Assembly: GCF_003254465.1 (NCBI RefSeq)
Contig: NZ_QDFI01000007.1
Location: forward strand, 34,519-98,518
DNA: 64,000 nt
Direction of reading: 5' to 3'
Source: Meridianimarinicoccus zhengii
Lineage (GTDB): Bacteria; Pseudomonadota; Alphaproteobacteria; Rhodobacterales; Rhodobacteraceae
Positions 46,752 to 56,230 of this stretch are shown here, piece after piece (positions within the stretch are counted from its first letter, which is position 1; each line of letters opens with the position of its first letter). The notes beneath the pieces are model-generated. The model had not been told where the DNA came from. It saw only the letters and a list, made by a program, of their open reading frames with translations, and searched no databases. The position numbers and the translations under genes are program-made.

Positions 46752-47396
46752 ATGACCCCCGAACATGCAAGTGAACGCCTGATCGCCGTGGCCCGCAAGG
46801 CGCCGGTGATCCCGGTACTGGTGATCGACGATGCGGGCAGCGCCGCCGATCTCGCCAAGGCCCTTGTGGATGGCGGGCTTTTCGCGTTGGAGATCACCCT
46901 GCGGACGCCCGCCGCACTCGATGCGATCACGGCCATGGCGAAGGTGCCGGGCGCGATTGTCGGGGCGGGCACCGTGCTGACACCGGATGACGCCCGCCGC
47001 GCGCAGGATGCCGGGGCGACCTTCGCCGTCTCGCCCGGCTCTTCCGACCGTCTGATGGATGCGTGCGAGGCGACGGACCTTCCGCTCCTGCCCGGCGCCG
47101 CAACGGCAACCGAGGCGATGCGCCTGCTGGAACGCGGCTACCGCTTCCAGAAATTCTTCCCGGCCGAAGCGAACGGCGGTGTACCGGCGCTGAAATCGCT
47201 GGCCGCGCCCCTGCCCCAGATCACCTTCTGCCCAACCGGCGGCGTGTCGCCCGACAACGCCGAAGACTATCTCAGCCTGCCCAATACGGTCTGTGTGGGC
47301 GGGTCGTGGGTCGCGCCCGCGGGCATGGTCAAGTCGGGTGACTGGGCGGGGATCACGGCGCTGGCCCGCACGGCGGCTGCGCTGACGGTATCCTGA
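46752..47396 (+). CDS. eda: KDPG/KHG aldolase
   Basis: 214-aa class I aldolase that splits KDPG to pyruvate and glyceraldehyde 3-phosphate. E47 in LEITLRT and the Schiff-base lysine K134 in FQKFFPAE are present, with GAGTVL near residue 71 and CPTGGV near 160. It is co-transcribed with edd. The gene converges on an uncharacterised gene. Confidence 0.96.
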   Translation: MTPEHASERLIAVARKAPVIPVLVIDDAGSAADLAKALVDGGLFALEITLRTPAALDAITAMAKVPGAIVGAGTVLTPDDARRAQDAGATFAVSPGSSDRLMDACEATDLPLLPGAATATEAMRLLERGYRFQKFFPAEANGGVPALKSLAAPLPQITFCPTGGVSPDNAEDYLSLPNTVCVGGSWVAPAGMVKSGDWAGITALARTAAALTVS

Positions 47397-47412
47397 CGCG
47401 ATCGGGGCGGCG

Positions 47413-47769
47413 TCAGCGCGCCAGCCGCGCCGCACGTCCCCCGCGCCGTCCCCGCCGCGGCGCATCCTGTAGCCCCGCGCGCAGCACCCCTGTCATCGGG
47501 TGATCGGGATGGCTATCGCCATGGCGCGTCAACAGCGCAATTATGGCCGTGGCAGGTCCACCCGAAGGCATGTCCGTGGACAGAACCCAGTCGAGAAAGA
47601 TCGACCGGCATTCCGCCGCGCCGATACCGTCGATCCGGTAGCTTTCCGCGATCACGCCCTTGGGATCGATTCCGTCGCGGCCGCTCCCGACAGCCGTGGC
47701 ACAGGGCTGCACCTCCGGCGCTGCGCCATGAACCGGCATATCGGCGGGGGGATCAGCCTGCGTGACCAT
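47413..47769 (-). CDS. Uncharacterised protein downstream of glnE
   Basis: 118-aa protein. The middle part (VIAESYRIDGIGAAECRSIFLDWVLS and ALLTRHGDSHPDHPMTGVLRAGL) looks conserved and folded; the ends are low-complexity, with an arginine-rich C-terminus. The first ATG fitting this is 47769, inside the 3' end of glnE (17-nt overlap). I do not recognise a named family. Coupling with glnE suggests co-expression only. Confidence 0.6.
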   Translation of the reverse strand: MVTQADPPADMPVHGAAPEVQPCATAVGSGRDGIDPKGVIAESYRIDGIGAAECRSIFLDWVLSTDMPSGGPATAIIALLTRHGDSHPDHPMTGVLRAGLQDAPRRGRRGGRAARLAR

Positions 47770-50596
47770 GGCGCGACTCCTTGCTCGGCTCAGGGTTCCC
47801 CGACAGTCCATCGGCGTCAAGCCCTGTCTCGAGGCCGCACGCAATGGCTGCCGCGGCTTCGTTCCGGGCCGCTGCCACGGCCGCCTGCAGGGCGTCGAGA
47901 TCCGCCGCCGACGTGTCGCGCAAGAGCATCTGCCGCCCACCATGGCCCAGCCGTTCCGGGTCGAGCGGCTGATCGGTCAGCAGCCGCGCCACGGCCTTGA
48001 TGCGCGCGAACAGGTCACGCGCCGCGGATAGCCGCCGGCAGTCCGCGCCATTCGCCAACGGTCCCGGCAACGCAAGCTGGTCGGGAACCTGCCGCAGCGG
48101 CGACCCGCCGACAAGCGCCAGCAATTGCCCGAACAATTCGATATCCTGCAAGCCCCCCGGCCCGTTGGTCACGTCCCATGGCCCTGCCTGCGGCTTGGCG
48201 GACGCCAGCCGGGTGCGCATGTCCGACAGATCGGCACAGAGCTGCGGCAGGCCGCGCGGCTGCTCTGCCAGCATCGTGCGGCGGAAATCCTCGAGATCCG
48301 TGCCCAGCCCCGCATCGCCCGCGATCACCCGCGCCCTTGTCAGCGCAAGATGTTCCCAGGTCCAGGCTTCGGTCTGCTGGTAGTTGCGAAAGGACACCCA
48401 GGACGCGGCCGCAGGCCCCTGGCGCCCCGACGGGCGCAGGCGCATATCCACCTCGTAAAGCGCACCGGCGGCGGTCTTGGCCGACAGCGCCGTAACCAGC
48501 GCCTTGGTCAGCCGCGCGTAATACGCCCGCGCCGCCAATGGCTTGCGCCCGTCCGATTCGGCATCCGGGTCTGCGTCATAGACCACGATCAGGTCCAGAT
48601 CGGACCCCGCCGACAGGGTCCGCGCGCCCAGCGAACCCATCCCGAGCACAACCGCGCCGCGCCCCGGCAGCGGCCCGTGGCGGCGGGCGAACTCGGCGCA
48701 GGTGGCATCCCAGATGCCCGCCACGCAGGCTTGCGCGAGGTCGGAGTATTCCGCCGCGGCCTCGTCCGGGCCGATCAGCCCGCGCAGATGGTGCACGCCC
48801 ACGCGGAAATGCCAGTCCTTCTGCCAGTAGCGCGCGGTATCGAGCTGCCGCTCGTAATCCAGATCGGGATTGGCCAGCCGTTCCGCCAGATCGGCGGTCA
48901 GCGCGTCGAGGCCCGGCCAGCCTTCGAAGAAAGACCCGCCGATCACCGCGTCGAGCACGCCGGAATTGGCCGCGAGGTATCGCGCAAGCGCCGGGGCCGT
49001 AGACGAGATATCTACCATCAGATCGATCAGCGTGGGGTTTGCGTCGAACAGTGAAAACACCTGAACACCGGCGGGCAAACCCTTGAGAAAACCGTCGAAC
49101 TGCACCATCGCCTCGTCGGGATGCGCGGCGCGTTCGAACCCTTCGATCAGCCGCGGCAGCAGCCGTTCGAAAATGCCGCGCGCGCGTTTCGACCGCAGCG
49201 CCGGGTAATGCTGCCACTGCTCGACCAGCCGTTCGGCCGTGTCGGACAGCGGCGGCGGGGGTGCGGTGGGTTCGGGGGCGAAGAAATCCTCTGTCCGCTC
49301 GAACACGCGCGCCATCAGGTCCGTGATCTCGGCCCGCAAGGCCGCCACGTCGCCGCCGCCGGTGAAATCGGCCAGCCGCTGCCAGTCGTCCGACCGGGTT
49401 GGCAGATCGTGGGTCTGGGCGTCCTGAACCATCTGGACCCGGTGTTCCAGTTCGCGCAGGCGCGCGTAATCGGCATCCAGCCCCTCGGCCTCCGCCTGTC
49501 CGACCCAGCCGTGGTCCGCCAGCCGCGCCAGCGCCGCGCGGGTGCCGCGCAGGCGCAGCTTCGGGTCGCGCCCGCCCGCGATCAACTGACGGGTCTGGGT
49601 GAAGAACTCGATCTCGCGGATGCCCCCGGGCGCGAGCTTCAGGTTGGTCCCGTCGAGGCCAGCGCCGCCCAGCCCCTTCTGCGCGCGGATCTTCTGGCGG
49701 ATGTCATGCACATCCTGCACGGTCGTGAAATCCAGGTGCCGCCGCCAGATGAAGGGCCGGATGTCGCGCAGGAACCGCTTGCCCGCGTCGATGTCGCCCG
49801 CGGCGGGCCGCGCCTTGATGAAGGCCTGCCGCTCCCATGTACGCCCCAGCGCTTCGTAATACCGTTCGGCCGCGGCGAAAGACACGACGATGGGCGTGGC
49901 GGACGGGTCCGGGCGCAGCCGCAGGTCGGTGCGGAACACGTATCCGTCGCCGGTATTGTCGGACAAAAGCGCCATGGCCCGGCGCGCGGCCTTGAGGAAC
50001 ACCGACCGCGCCTCGGCCAGGTCCGCGCCGTCGAAACGCGCGTCGTCGAACAGCAGGATCAGGTCGATATCGCTGGAATAGTTCAGCTCGAACGCGCCCA
50101 TCTTGCCCATGGCCAGCGCCACAAGCCCTGCCGCGGTATCAAGATCGTCCAGCGTCTGCCCCGGCAGCTTGCCGCGGGTAAGGTCGGCCAACAGTGCCGA
50201 TTTCAGCGCAACGTCCGTCGCCGTGTCCGCCAGCCGCGTGAGCGCGCGGGTCACGTCATCGAGCCCCCACACACCGCCGAGATCGGCCAGCCCCGCCAGC
50301 AGCGCCACCCGCGCCTTGGCACGCCGCAAGGCCGGTGCGATGTCCGCGGCGGGACCAGGGGCCAAGTCACCGAGCACGGCATCCAGTGCCGTGCAGGGAT
50401 CACCCGCGAAAGCGCCCTCCAGCCAGTCGCCTTCGCGCGCCATCAGCCCGGCAAGATAGGGGCTGCACCCCGCCGTACCTGCGAGCAGGTCGCGCAGCGG
50501 GCCATTCCCTGCCCAACCCAGTCCCCTCAGCGCCTCCGCGGCGCGGTCCGGGTCATGGGGCAAGGGTGTGCGGGTGATGCGTGCGGCGAAATCCAT
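47753..50596 (-). CDS. glnE: Glutamine synthetase adenylyltransferase/deadenylase
   Basis: 947-aa bifunctional enzyme that adenylylates glutamine synthetase when nitrogen is high and reverses it when low. The two nucleotidyltransferase domains are both visible: MGKMGAFELNYSSDIDLI near residue 180 (deadenylase) and GMGSLGARTLSAGSDLDLIV near 660 (adenylylase), each with the Asp-x-Asp metal site. The ATG at 50596 gives the family opening; an upstream ATG adds 12 residues. PII control is known for the family. Confidence 0.95.
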   Translation of the reverse strand: MDFAARITRTPLPHDPDRAAEALRGLGWAGNGPLRDLLAGTAGCSPYLAGLMAREGDWLEGAFAGDPCTALDAVLGDLAPGPAADIAPALRRAKARVALLAGLADLGGVWGLDDVTRALTRLADTATDVALKSALLADLTRGKLPGQTLDDLDTAAGLVALAMGKMGAFELNYSSDIDLILLFDDARFDGADLAEARSVFLKAARRAMALLSDNTGDGYVFRTDLRLRPDPSATPIVVSFAAAERYYEALGRTWERQAFIKARPAAGDIDAGKRFLRDIRPFIWRRHLDFTTVQDVHDIRQKIRAQKGLGGAGLDGTNLKLAPGGIREIEFFTQTRQLIAGGRDPKLRLRGTRAALARLADHGWVGQAEAEGLDADYARLRELEHRVQMVQDAQTHDLPTRSDDWQRLADFTGGGDVAALRAEITDLMARVFERTEDFFAPEPTAPPPPLSDTAERLVEQWQHYPALRSKRARGIFERLLPRLIEGFERAAHPDEAMVQFDGFLKGLPAGVQVFSLFDANPTLIDLMVDISSTAPALARYLAANSGVLDAVIGGSFFEGWPGLDALTADLAERLANPDLDYERQLDTARYWQKDWHFRVGVHHLRGLIGPDEAAAEYSDLAQACVAGIWDATCAEFARRHGPLPGRGAVVLGMGSLGARTLSAGSDLDLIVVYDADPDAESDGRKPLAARAYYARLTKALVTALSAKTAAGALYEVDMRLRPSGRQGPAAASWVSFRNYQQTEAWTWEHLALTRARVIAGDAGLGTDLEDFRRTMLAEQPRGLPQLCADLSDMRTRLASAKPQAGPWDVTNGPGGLQDIELFGQLLALVGGSPLRQVPDQLALPGPLANGADCRRLSAARDLFARIKAVARLLTDQPLDPERLGHGGRQMLLRDTSAADLDALQAAVAAARNEAAAAIACGLETGLDADGLSGNPEPSKESRHGHAG

Positions 50597-50657
50597 GGGC
50601 GCAGGATGCGCCGCACGCTGCGGCAGGGTCAATCGCGTTCCGGTCGGCCCCGCTCTG

Positions 50658-51581
50658 TCACGCCCATGGCCCGGACCCGCCGCGGTCGCGCCCGGTGCGC
50701 GGCATCATGGTCGGGCGTTCCACCCGCCTTGGCATGGGCTGCGCAGGCCCGCCTGCCATGGCCCGCAGCCGGGCCACGCGGTTCTCGGTCGCCGGGTGGG
50801 TGGCAAACAGGTTATCCATCTTGCGGCCATGCAGCGGGTTGATGATGAACATATGCGCCGTGGCCGGGTTTCGCTCCGCCGTCTCGTAATCGATCCTCGC
50901 ACCCGCGCGCTGGATGCCCTCCAGCGCGGAGGCGAGCCGGATCGGGTTGCCGCAGATCTCGGCCCCGATGCGATCGGCCTCGTATTCGCGCGACCGGGAA
51001 ATTGCCATCTGCACCAGACTTGCAGCGAGCGGCGCAAGGATCATCAGCGCGAGCGTGCCCACGATGCCAGCGCGTTCGCGCGACCCGCCGAAGAACAACG
51101 CAAAGTTCGCCAGCATGGAGATCGCCCCGGCGAAGGTCGCGGTGACGGTCATGATGGCCGTGTCGTGATTGCGGATATGGGCGAGCTCGTGCGCGATGAC
51201 GCCCGCGACCTCTTCCCGCGACAGCCGCGCAAGAAGGCCCGTGGTGACGGCCACGGCGGCGTTCTGCGGGTTGCGTCCGGTGGCAAAGGCGTTGGGCTGG
51301 TCCGTGTCGATCAGATAGACCGCCGGCACCGGCATGTCGGCGCGGCGGGCCAGATCCGCGGTCAGGTCGTGTAGGCCCCAGCTGTCACCGGGCGCAAGGA
51401 ACTTCGCGCCGTGCATCCGCAGGACCATCTTGTCGGAATTCCACCAAGTCAGCAGGTTCATGCCCGCCGCCACGACGAACGCGATCATCGCGCCGCCCGT
51501 GCCGCCAAGCAGCGCGCCCACGCCCATGAAGAGCGCGGTCATCGCCGCCATCAGGATCGCCGTGCGCATGTAGCCGCCCAT
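50658..51581 (-). CDS. htpX: Membrane protease HtpX
   Basis: 307-aa zinc metalloprotease of family M48 in the inner membrane. Two N-terminal hydrophobic helices, the zinc site HELAH (131-135), two more helices, then the third ligand in [13 protein letters not shown] near residue 204. GGAGG five nt before ATG 51581 decides the start. It takes part in membrane protein quality control. Confidence 0.95.
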   Translation of the reverse strand: MGGYMRTAILMAAMTALFMGVGALLGGTGGAMIAFVVAAGMNLLTWWNSDKMVLRMHGAKFLAPGDSWGLHDLTADLARRADMPVPAVYLIDTDQPNAFATGRNPQNAAVAVTTGLLARLSREEVAGVIAHELAHIRNHDTAIMTVTATFAGAISMLANFALFFGGSRERAGIVGTLALMILAPLAASLVQMAISRSREYEADRIGAEICGNPIRLASALEGIQRAGARIDYETAERNPATAHMFIINPLHGRKMDNLFATHPATENRVARLRAMAGGPAQPMPRRVERPTMMPRTGRDRGGSGPWA

Positions 51582-51641
51582 CAGAACCTCCGGTTTGTGT
51601 CTCCGCAGAGCAGATGGGGCGCGGCGGGCATGTCCGCAAGA

Positions 51642-52784
51642 TCAGACCCGCAGGCTTTGCGCGACAGGGTATTGCGCAAGAAACCGCGCGCGGATGATGG
51701 AAACCCAGAGGGCTACGGCCAGAAGCTGGTGCAGGATCGCCAGTTGCCAGGGTGCGGCATACCAGACCGTCGCAATGCCGAGCACGATCTGGCCAACAAG
51801 AACCAGCGCCATCAGGTCGAACGCGCCCGCAGTGACCCGGTTGGCCGACCGCCGCCCGCGCAGCCAAGCGACAATGCCGAAGGCCAGCAGCGCATACCCC
51901 GTCACGCGGTGGATGAATTGCACGAGACCGGGGTTTTCGAAGAAGTTGCGCCAGATCGGTTCGATGACGAAGGCACTGGAGGGGAAAACCTCGCCGCCCA
52001 TCAGCGGCCAATCGGTGTAACTGCGGCCCGCGTCGATCCCGGCAACGAGTGCACCGAGAAGAATTTGCAGGAATGCCAGATGCATGAGGCCCGTTCCTGA
52101 AGCGAACAGGCGCGCGTCCCGGCTGCGGCGCGCGGTCATCAGCGCTGGTGAAGTACGCCCCAGTAGAAATGCGAACCACGCGATCAGGCCGAGGATCACG
52201 AAGGCCAGCCCCAGATGGGTGGCGAGGCGATAGGAGGCCACGTCAACCCTGTCGCCGGTCAGGCCCGAGGCAACCATCCACCAACCGATGGCCCCTTGCA
52301 GGCCGCCGAGCGCACCGAGCAGCAGCAAGCGCCCAGTCCAGCCCGCCGGGATCTTCCGGGCGGCAAGAAATCCAACGAATCCAACGGCCCAGACCAGTCC
52401 GATGACGCGGCCAAGCTGCCGGTGGCCCCATTCCCACCAGTAGATGACCTTGAACTCGGACATGGTCATGCCCTTGTTCTGCAATTGGTATTCTGGAATA
52501 TCCCGGTACTTGTCGAACTCCGCCTGCCATGCCTCGGCGGACATGGGCGGCAGCGCGCCGGTGACGGGGCGCCATTCGGTGATCGACAGCCCGCTATCGG
52601 TGAGCCGCGTCAGCCCGCCAACGGCGATCATCAGCACCACCAGCGCGAAGAGGATCATAAGCCAGATGCGGATCGCGTTGCGCGCACCGCCGCCCGCGCG
52701 GTCGATCAGGCCGCCCGCGGGCTTGGCCGCAGGTGCGGAAGGGCTGGCAACCTCTTCGAAAAGCTGGCGTTTCTTCTGGCTCAT
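51642..52784 (-). CDS. ctaA: Heme A synthase
   Basis: 380-aa inner-membrane enzyme that oxidises heme O to heme A for cytochrome c oxidase. Eight membrane helices are visible with heme-ligand histidines in WWEWGHRQLGR near residue 118, RLATHLGLA near 187, IHRVTGYALL near 285 and ILHQLLAVALW near 350. GGAGGATG precedes the ATG. It belongs to the type 2 CtaA group of alphaproteobacteria by length. Confidence 0.95.
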   Translation of the reverse strand: MSQKKRQLFEEVASPSAPAAKPAGGLIDRAGGGARNAIRIWLMILFALVVLMIAVGGLTRLTDSGLSITEWRPVTGALPPMSAEAWQAEFDKYRDIPEYQLQNKGMTMSEFKVIYWWEWGHRQLGRVIGLVWAVGFVGFLAARKIPAGWTGRLLLLGALGGLQGAIGWWMVASGLTGDRVDVASYRLATHLGLAFVILGLIAWFAFLLGRTSPALMTARRSRDARLFASGTGLMHLAFLQILLGALVAGIDAGRSYTDWPLMGGEVFPSSAFVIEPIWRNFFENPGLVQFIHRVTGYALLAFGIVAWLRGRRSANRVTAGAFDLMALVLVGQIVLGIATVWYAAPWQLAILHQLLAVALWVSIIRARFLAQYPVAQSLRV

Positions 52785-52805
52785 GGCATCCTCCGCATGG
52801 CGGAA

Positions 52806-53600
52806 TTAGGGCTGGGGCGGCGTGTCGGACACGGGCTGCGGCGCCGCGTCGCTGCGGGTCTTCCAACGCACCATCTGGCGCATCACACCGTGCAGGATCT
52901 GCACGTCAGCGCGGGTCAGCGGCATGCGCGACCACAGGTTGCGCAGGTTGCGACGCATATGCGCGGCCTTCACCTCGGGGAAGAAAAACCCTGCGTCGTC
53001 AAGGCGTTCTTCGTAGTGCTTGGCGAGGATCTCGACCTCGGCGCCCGTGGCCCAGTCGGTGCCGGCCAGTTCGGTGACATGGCCGGGGGCATCATGGGTG
53101 GCGCGGCGCCATTCGTAGCCCGTCAGAAGCACGCATTGGGCGAGGTTGAGGGACGGGAAATCCGGGTTCACGGGCACGGTGACGATGGCATTAGACCTTG
53201 AAATGTCGTCGTTTTCCAGCCCCGCGCGTTCGGGGCCGAACAGAACGGCGACACGCTGGCCCGCGGCCATGCGTGCCGAGGCGTCGGCCATGGCGGATTC
53301 AGGCGTGAAAACCGGTTTCGTGAGGTCACGAGCGCGCGCCGTGGTGGCGTAGACATAGTGGCAATCCGCGACCGCGCCGGGCAGATCGTCATGCAGCGTG
53401 GCGGCGTCGAGAAGCCTGCCCGCGCCGCTCGCCATGGCCACGGCGGCGGGATTTGGCCAGCCATCACGTGGACTTACAAGCCGCATCCGATCTAGCCCGA
53501 AGTTCAGCATGGCGCGCGCGGCCGCACCGATATTCTCGCCCATCTGGGGGCGGACCAGCACGAAGGCGGGCTGTCTGAGGGTGGCTTCTGGCGCTGTCAT
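52806..53600 (-). CDS. trmJ: tRNA 2'-O-methyltransferase TrmJ
   Basis: 264-aa SpoU/TrmH-type knotted methyltransferase that modifies position 32 of tRNA. Knot motifs are NIGAAARAMLNFGLDRMRLV near residue 23, LFGPERAGLENDDI near 120 and NLAQCVLLTGYEW near 152. The C-terminal region (ILHGVMRQMVRWK) is helical as in TrmJ. It lies 21 nt upstream of ctaA on the same strand. Confidence 0.88.
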   Translation of the reverse strand: MTAPEATLRQPAFVLVRPQMGENIGAAARAMLNFGLDRMRLVSPRDGWPNPAAVAMASGAGRLLDAATLHDDLPGAVADCHYVYATTARARDLTKPVFTPESAMADASARMAAGQRVAVLFGPERAGLENDDISRSNAIVTVPVNPDFPSLNLAQCVLLTGYEWRRATHDAPGHVTELAGTDWATGAEVEILAKHYEERLDDAGFFFPEVKAAHMRRNLRNLWSRMPLTRADVQILHGVMRQMVRWKTRSDAAPQPVSDTPPQP

Positions 53601-53677
53601 GGCGGGGGTTTAGGCCAGCCGGAAGGGCGGTGCAACGTGCTGCGGTCGTGTGCCGACGTTCTGGAGGAGACCTGTCG

Positions 53678-53721
53678 GACTCGCGTATGACTCCCGTATG
53701 ACTTTTGTATGACTCGCATGT
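53678..53721. repeat. Four 11-bp direct repeats
   Basis: Three intact 11-mers follow each other, GACTCGCGTAT, GACTCCCGTAT and GACTTTTGTAT, and a fourth, partly changed unit GACTCGCATGT ends the array. The period equals one helical turn. It lies between trmJ and the thiE-like gene and resembles binding arrays of OmpR/PhoB-type regulators. No known site matches. Confidence 0.8.
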
Positions 53722-53813
53722 CACCGCCGTCACCCGTGATCTGGCTTGCCGCCGCCCCTTTCCACCCGCCGCGCCGCGCGGTATGGCACGCAGGCTCCAG
53801 ACCCGAGGCCGCC

Positions 53814-54446
53814 ATGACCGAACCCACCGCCCCCGACCGCCCGCAGATCTACCTTGTCACGCCCGCCGACCCGTCGGGGGACGCGTTCACCGACGATCTG
53901 GCGCGGATGCTGGACGCGGTGGAGATCGCCTGCCTGCGCCTGCGCATGGCGAGCACGGTGGAGGACGACATCGCGCGGGTCGCGGACCGGCTGCGGCCCA
54001 TCGCCCATGCGCGCGACGTGCCGCTGGTGATCGATACCCATCTGGGGCTGGTGGACCGGCTGGGGCTGGACGGCGTGCACCTGACCGACGGGGCACGGTC
54101 CGTCCGCAAGACGCGCAAGGCGCTGGGAACGGATGCCATCGTGGGCGCGTATTGCGAGGCGTCGCGCCACGAGGGGCTGAGCGCGGGCGAAGCGGGCGCG
54201 GATTACATCGCCTTCGGGCCCGTGGGTGAAACGGTGCTGGGCAGCGGCGTGCGTGTGGAACGCGACCTTCTCGCGTGGTGGTCCGAGGTGATCGAACTGC
54301 CCGTCGTGGTCGAGGGTGCGCTGGATACGGATCTCGTGCGGGATTTCGCGCCCGTGACGGATTTCTTCGCGCTGGGGGACGAGGTGTGGCGCAGCGCAGA
54401 CCCCATGGCGACACTCAGGGGCTTCGCCGCGGTTCTGGCGGGCTGA
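53814..54446 (+). CDS. Thiamine phosphate synthase-like protein
   Basis: 210-aa TIM-barrel protein of the ThiE/TenI family. It keeps IYLVTP near residue 11, DGVHLTDGARS near 86 and DYIAFGPVGETVLGS near 132. Several ThiE active-site residues differ, for example the usual GVHLGQED becomes GVHLTDGA, so it may have another role. An upstream in-frame extension to 53709 would cross the repeat array and is less likely. It converges on the OlsA gene with a 32-nt overlap. Confidence 0.7.
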   Translation: MTEPTAPDRPQIYLVTPADPSGDAFTDDLARMLDAVEIACLRLRMASTVEDDIARVADRLRPIAHARDVPLVIDTHLGLVDRLGLDGVHLTDGARSVRKTRKALGTDAIVGAYCEASRHEGLSAGEAGADYIAFGPVGETVLGSGVRVERDLLAWWSEVIELPVVVEGALDTDLVRDFAPVTDFFALGDEVWRSADPMATLRGFAAVLAG

Positions 54447-55290
54447 GCGCCGCGGTGTGACCGGCGCGCACTACGTGTTCGGCGGCGCCCGACAGCGCCT
54501 TGCGCCCGGCGAAATCGGCCACGGGCAGCGGCGGGTGCCAGATCACCGTGACCGATCCGGGCCCGCGATGGGCAAGGATCTTCAGCAGATGCGCGGCGAA
54601 GTCCATGTCGCCCCACCAGCCGTAGAGCTTTGGGTCGGCACCTTCGGGCGCATGGTAGGCCACGGAGACGGGCTGCACCCGCAGGCCCGGTGCGAGATCC
54701 GGGTCGAAGAACGCCTGGAACAGGGTCGGCTTGAACGGCAGCACGCGGCGGCCGTCGGTGCTGGTGCCTTCGGGGAAGAACAGCAGGCGGTGGCCGGCGG
54801 CAAGCCGGTCACGCAGCGCGGCGGTCTGGGCCGCGGCCTCGGCCCGGTCCCGGCGGATGAAGAGCGTGCCGGTGGCGCGCGCCAGCCAGCCGATCCCGGC
54901 CCAGCCCGCGACCTCGGCCTTGGCGACGAAATAGATGCGCGCGCAGGCGTTCAGCACGAAAATGTCGAGCCACGAGCCGTGATTGGCGACGATGGCACCG
55001 GGCCGGCGCGCGGGATCGTGGCCGCGATCGGGCATGGGCGCGCCCTGCTGGTCCAGACGCAGCCGCAGGATGCGCAGCGACAGGCGGCAGACGGTGCGCG
55101 TGATCGAGGGCGTGACCGGCCGGTGCAGACCGAAAACCGGGCGTTCGACCAGCCGCACGGCCAGCAGGACCACCAGACCGCCGAAATTCACGAGCCCGAG
55201 CGCCAGCCCGCGCAGCGCGACGCGGACCCAGCCCGCGGGCGTGATCGGTGGCGCGGGCGGCGGGGGCGCGCCCTGCCACGGCCCGGTCAT
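54415..55290 (-). CDS. olsA: Lyso-ornithine lipid O-acyltransferase (OlsA-type, PlsC family)
   Basis: 291-aa membrane-associated acyltransferase. It carries NHGSWLD (H-x4-D) near residue 104 and FPEGTSTDGR near 175. It follows olsB after 7 nt, so it most likely adds the second acyl chain to lyso-ornithine lipid; general phosphatidic acid synthesis is the other option. The start ATG at 55290 follows a proline-rich cytoplasmic stretch and a membrane helix from about residue 24. The end overlaps the thiE-like gene on the other strand. Confidence 0.82.
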   Translation of the reverse strand: MTGPWQGAPPPPAPPITPAGWVRVALRGLALGLVNFGGLVVLLAVRLVERPVFGLHRPVTPSITRTVCRLSLRILRLRLDQQGAPMPDRGHDPARRPGAIVANHGSWLDIFVLNACARIYFVAKAEVAGWAGIGWLARATGTLFIRRDRAEAAAQTAALRDRLAAGHRLLFFPEGTSTDGRRVLPFKPTLFQAFFDPDLAPGLRVQPVSVAYHAPEGADPKLYGWWGDMDFAAHLLKILAHRGPGSVTVIWHPPLPVADFAGRKALSGAAEHVVRAGHTAALSPPEPRRSP

Positions 55291-55297
55291 GTGCCGT

Positions 55298-56077
55298 TCA
55301 TCCCGGCAGGCCGCGGGTGTAGATCGTGCGCTGCCGGTCATTCATCCGCGCGGTGTCCAAAAGCAGGCACACGTCGATCGTGTTGAACTCGTGGTCCACG
55401 AAGCCGCCGTCGCCGATGAAGCCGCCCAGCCGCAGATACGCCTTGATGAGCGAGGGCATGGCCCGCATCCCCGCCGCCGCGTCGATCGCGTGTTCGGGCA
55501 GCAGGTCGAGCGGCAGGTGGTGGCCGGGCAGCGCGCGCACGCGGATATCCGGCGGCGCGAGGTAACGGTGATGCAGCAGCGACAGGGGTTCGGCCAGCGG
55601 CGCGGGGTCGGTGCCGTGAAAGCTGGCGACGCCGAAGAGCACGTCGATATCGTGTTCCAGCGTATAGGCGGCAAGCCCGTTCCACAGGTGCCACATCGCC
55701 TTGCCGCCGCGGTATTCGGGCTTCAGGCAGGAGCGGCCGAGTTCCAGCAGCCGCCGTCCGCTTTGCATCAGCACCGACAGGTCGTATTCGCCCGCGGTGT
55801 AGAAGCCCCCCGCGCGCGCCGCGTTCTCGCCCCGCATCAGGCGGTAAACGCCGATCACGTGGTCAAGGCCGGTCCCGTCGTCGCGGGCGGGATCGATGGC
55901 GAGCATGTGGTCGTAGAACGGGTCGTAAGCGTCCCTTTCGAAACGGTTTTCATGGTCCACCAGCGGGCCGTCGCCGCCCAGTTCCTCCACGAACACGGCA
56001 TAGCGCAGGCGCTGCGCGGCCAACAGGTCGCGGTCGTCCCGCGCCAGCCGCACGGTTATGGGCAATGGCGCGATCAT
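55298..56077 (-). CDS. olsB: L-ornithine N-alpha-acyltransferase
   Basis: 259-aa GNAT-fold acyltransferase that makes lyso-ornithine lipid from ornithine and 3-hydroxyacyl-ACP. Family blocks are LRYAVFVEELG near residue 24, DLSVL then LELGRSCLKPEYRGG near 111, and GVASFHGTDP near 149. It is upstream of olsA in the same operon. Ornithine lipids often replace phospholipids under phosphate limitation, in line with other phosphate-linked hints here. Confidence 0.9.
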   Translation of the reverse strand: MIAPLPITVRLARDDRDLLAAQRLRYAVFVEELGGDGPLVDHENRFERDAYDPFYDHMLAIDPARDDGTGLDHVIGVYRLMRGENAARAGGFYTAGEYDLSVLMQSGRRLLELGRSCLKPEYRGGKAMWHLWNGLAAYTLEHDIDVLFGVASFHGTDPAPLAEPLSLLHHRYLAPPDIRVRALPGHHLPLDLLPEHAIDAAAGMRAMPSLIKAYLRLGGFIGDGGFVDHEFNTIDVCLLLDTARMNDRQRTIYTRGLPG

Positions 56078-56177
56078 GCGCGGGTGGCAGGGTGCGGGGG
56101 CACGGTCATGGACGGGTGATAGAAACCGCGCCGGGGCGATGCAAGCGACTTTGCCCCGGGTGCCGCGATGGCACGAT

Positions 56178-56205
56178 TTGACACACGTTTAAAGTGTGCT
56201 AGCGT
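56178..56205 (+). promoter_or_regulatory. Plus-strand promoter candidate with palindrome
   Basis: A perfect TTGACA (56178-56183) and TAGCGT (56200-56205) are spaced by 16 nt, with CACAC-N7-GTGTG in the spacer. It points through the DUF3553 gene in antisense direction toward chpT (ATG 56454). No other promoter for chpT was found. Confidence 0.45.
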
Positions 56206-56230
56206 TTCCCGACGGTGGCGGACCTGACCG

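Noticed and set aside
47413..47943. 176-aa version of the gene after glnE
   Set aside because: The extra N-terminal 58 residues are the arginine-rich shadow of glnE coding sequence; the shorter form from 47769 is preferred.
53678..53721. CRISPR array
   Set aside because: Units are 11 bp and directly adjacent without spacers, and no cas genes are in the window. No CRISPR was found anywhere in the 64 kb.
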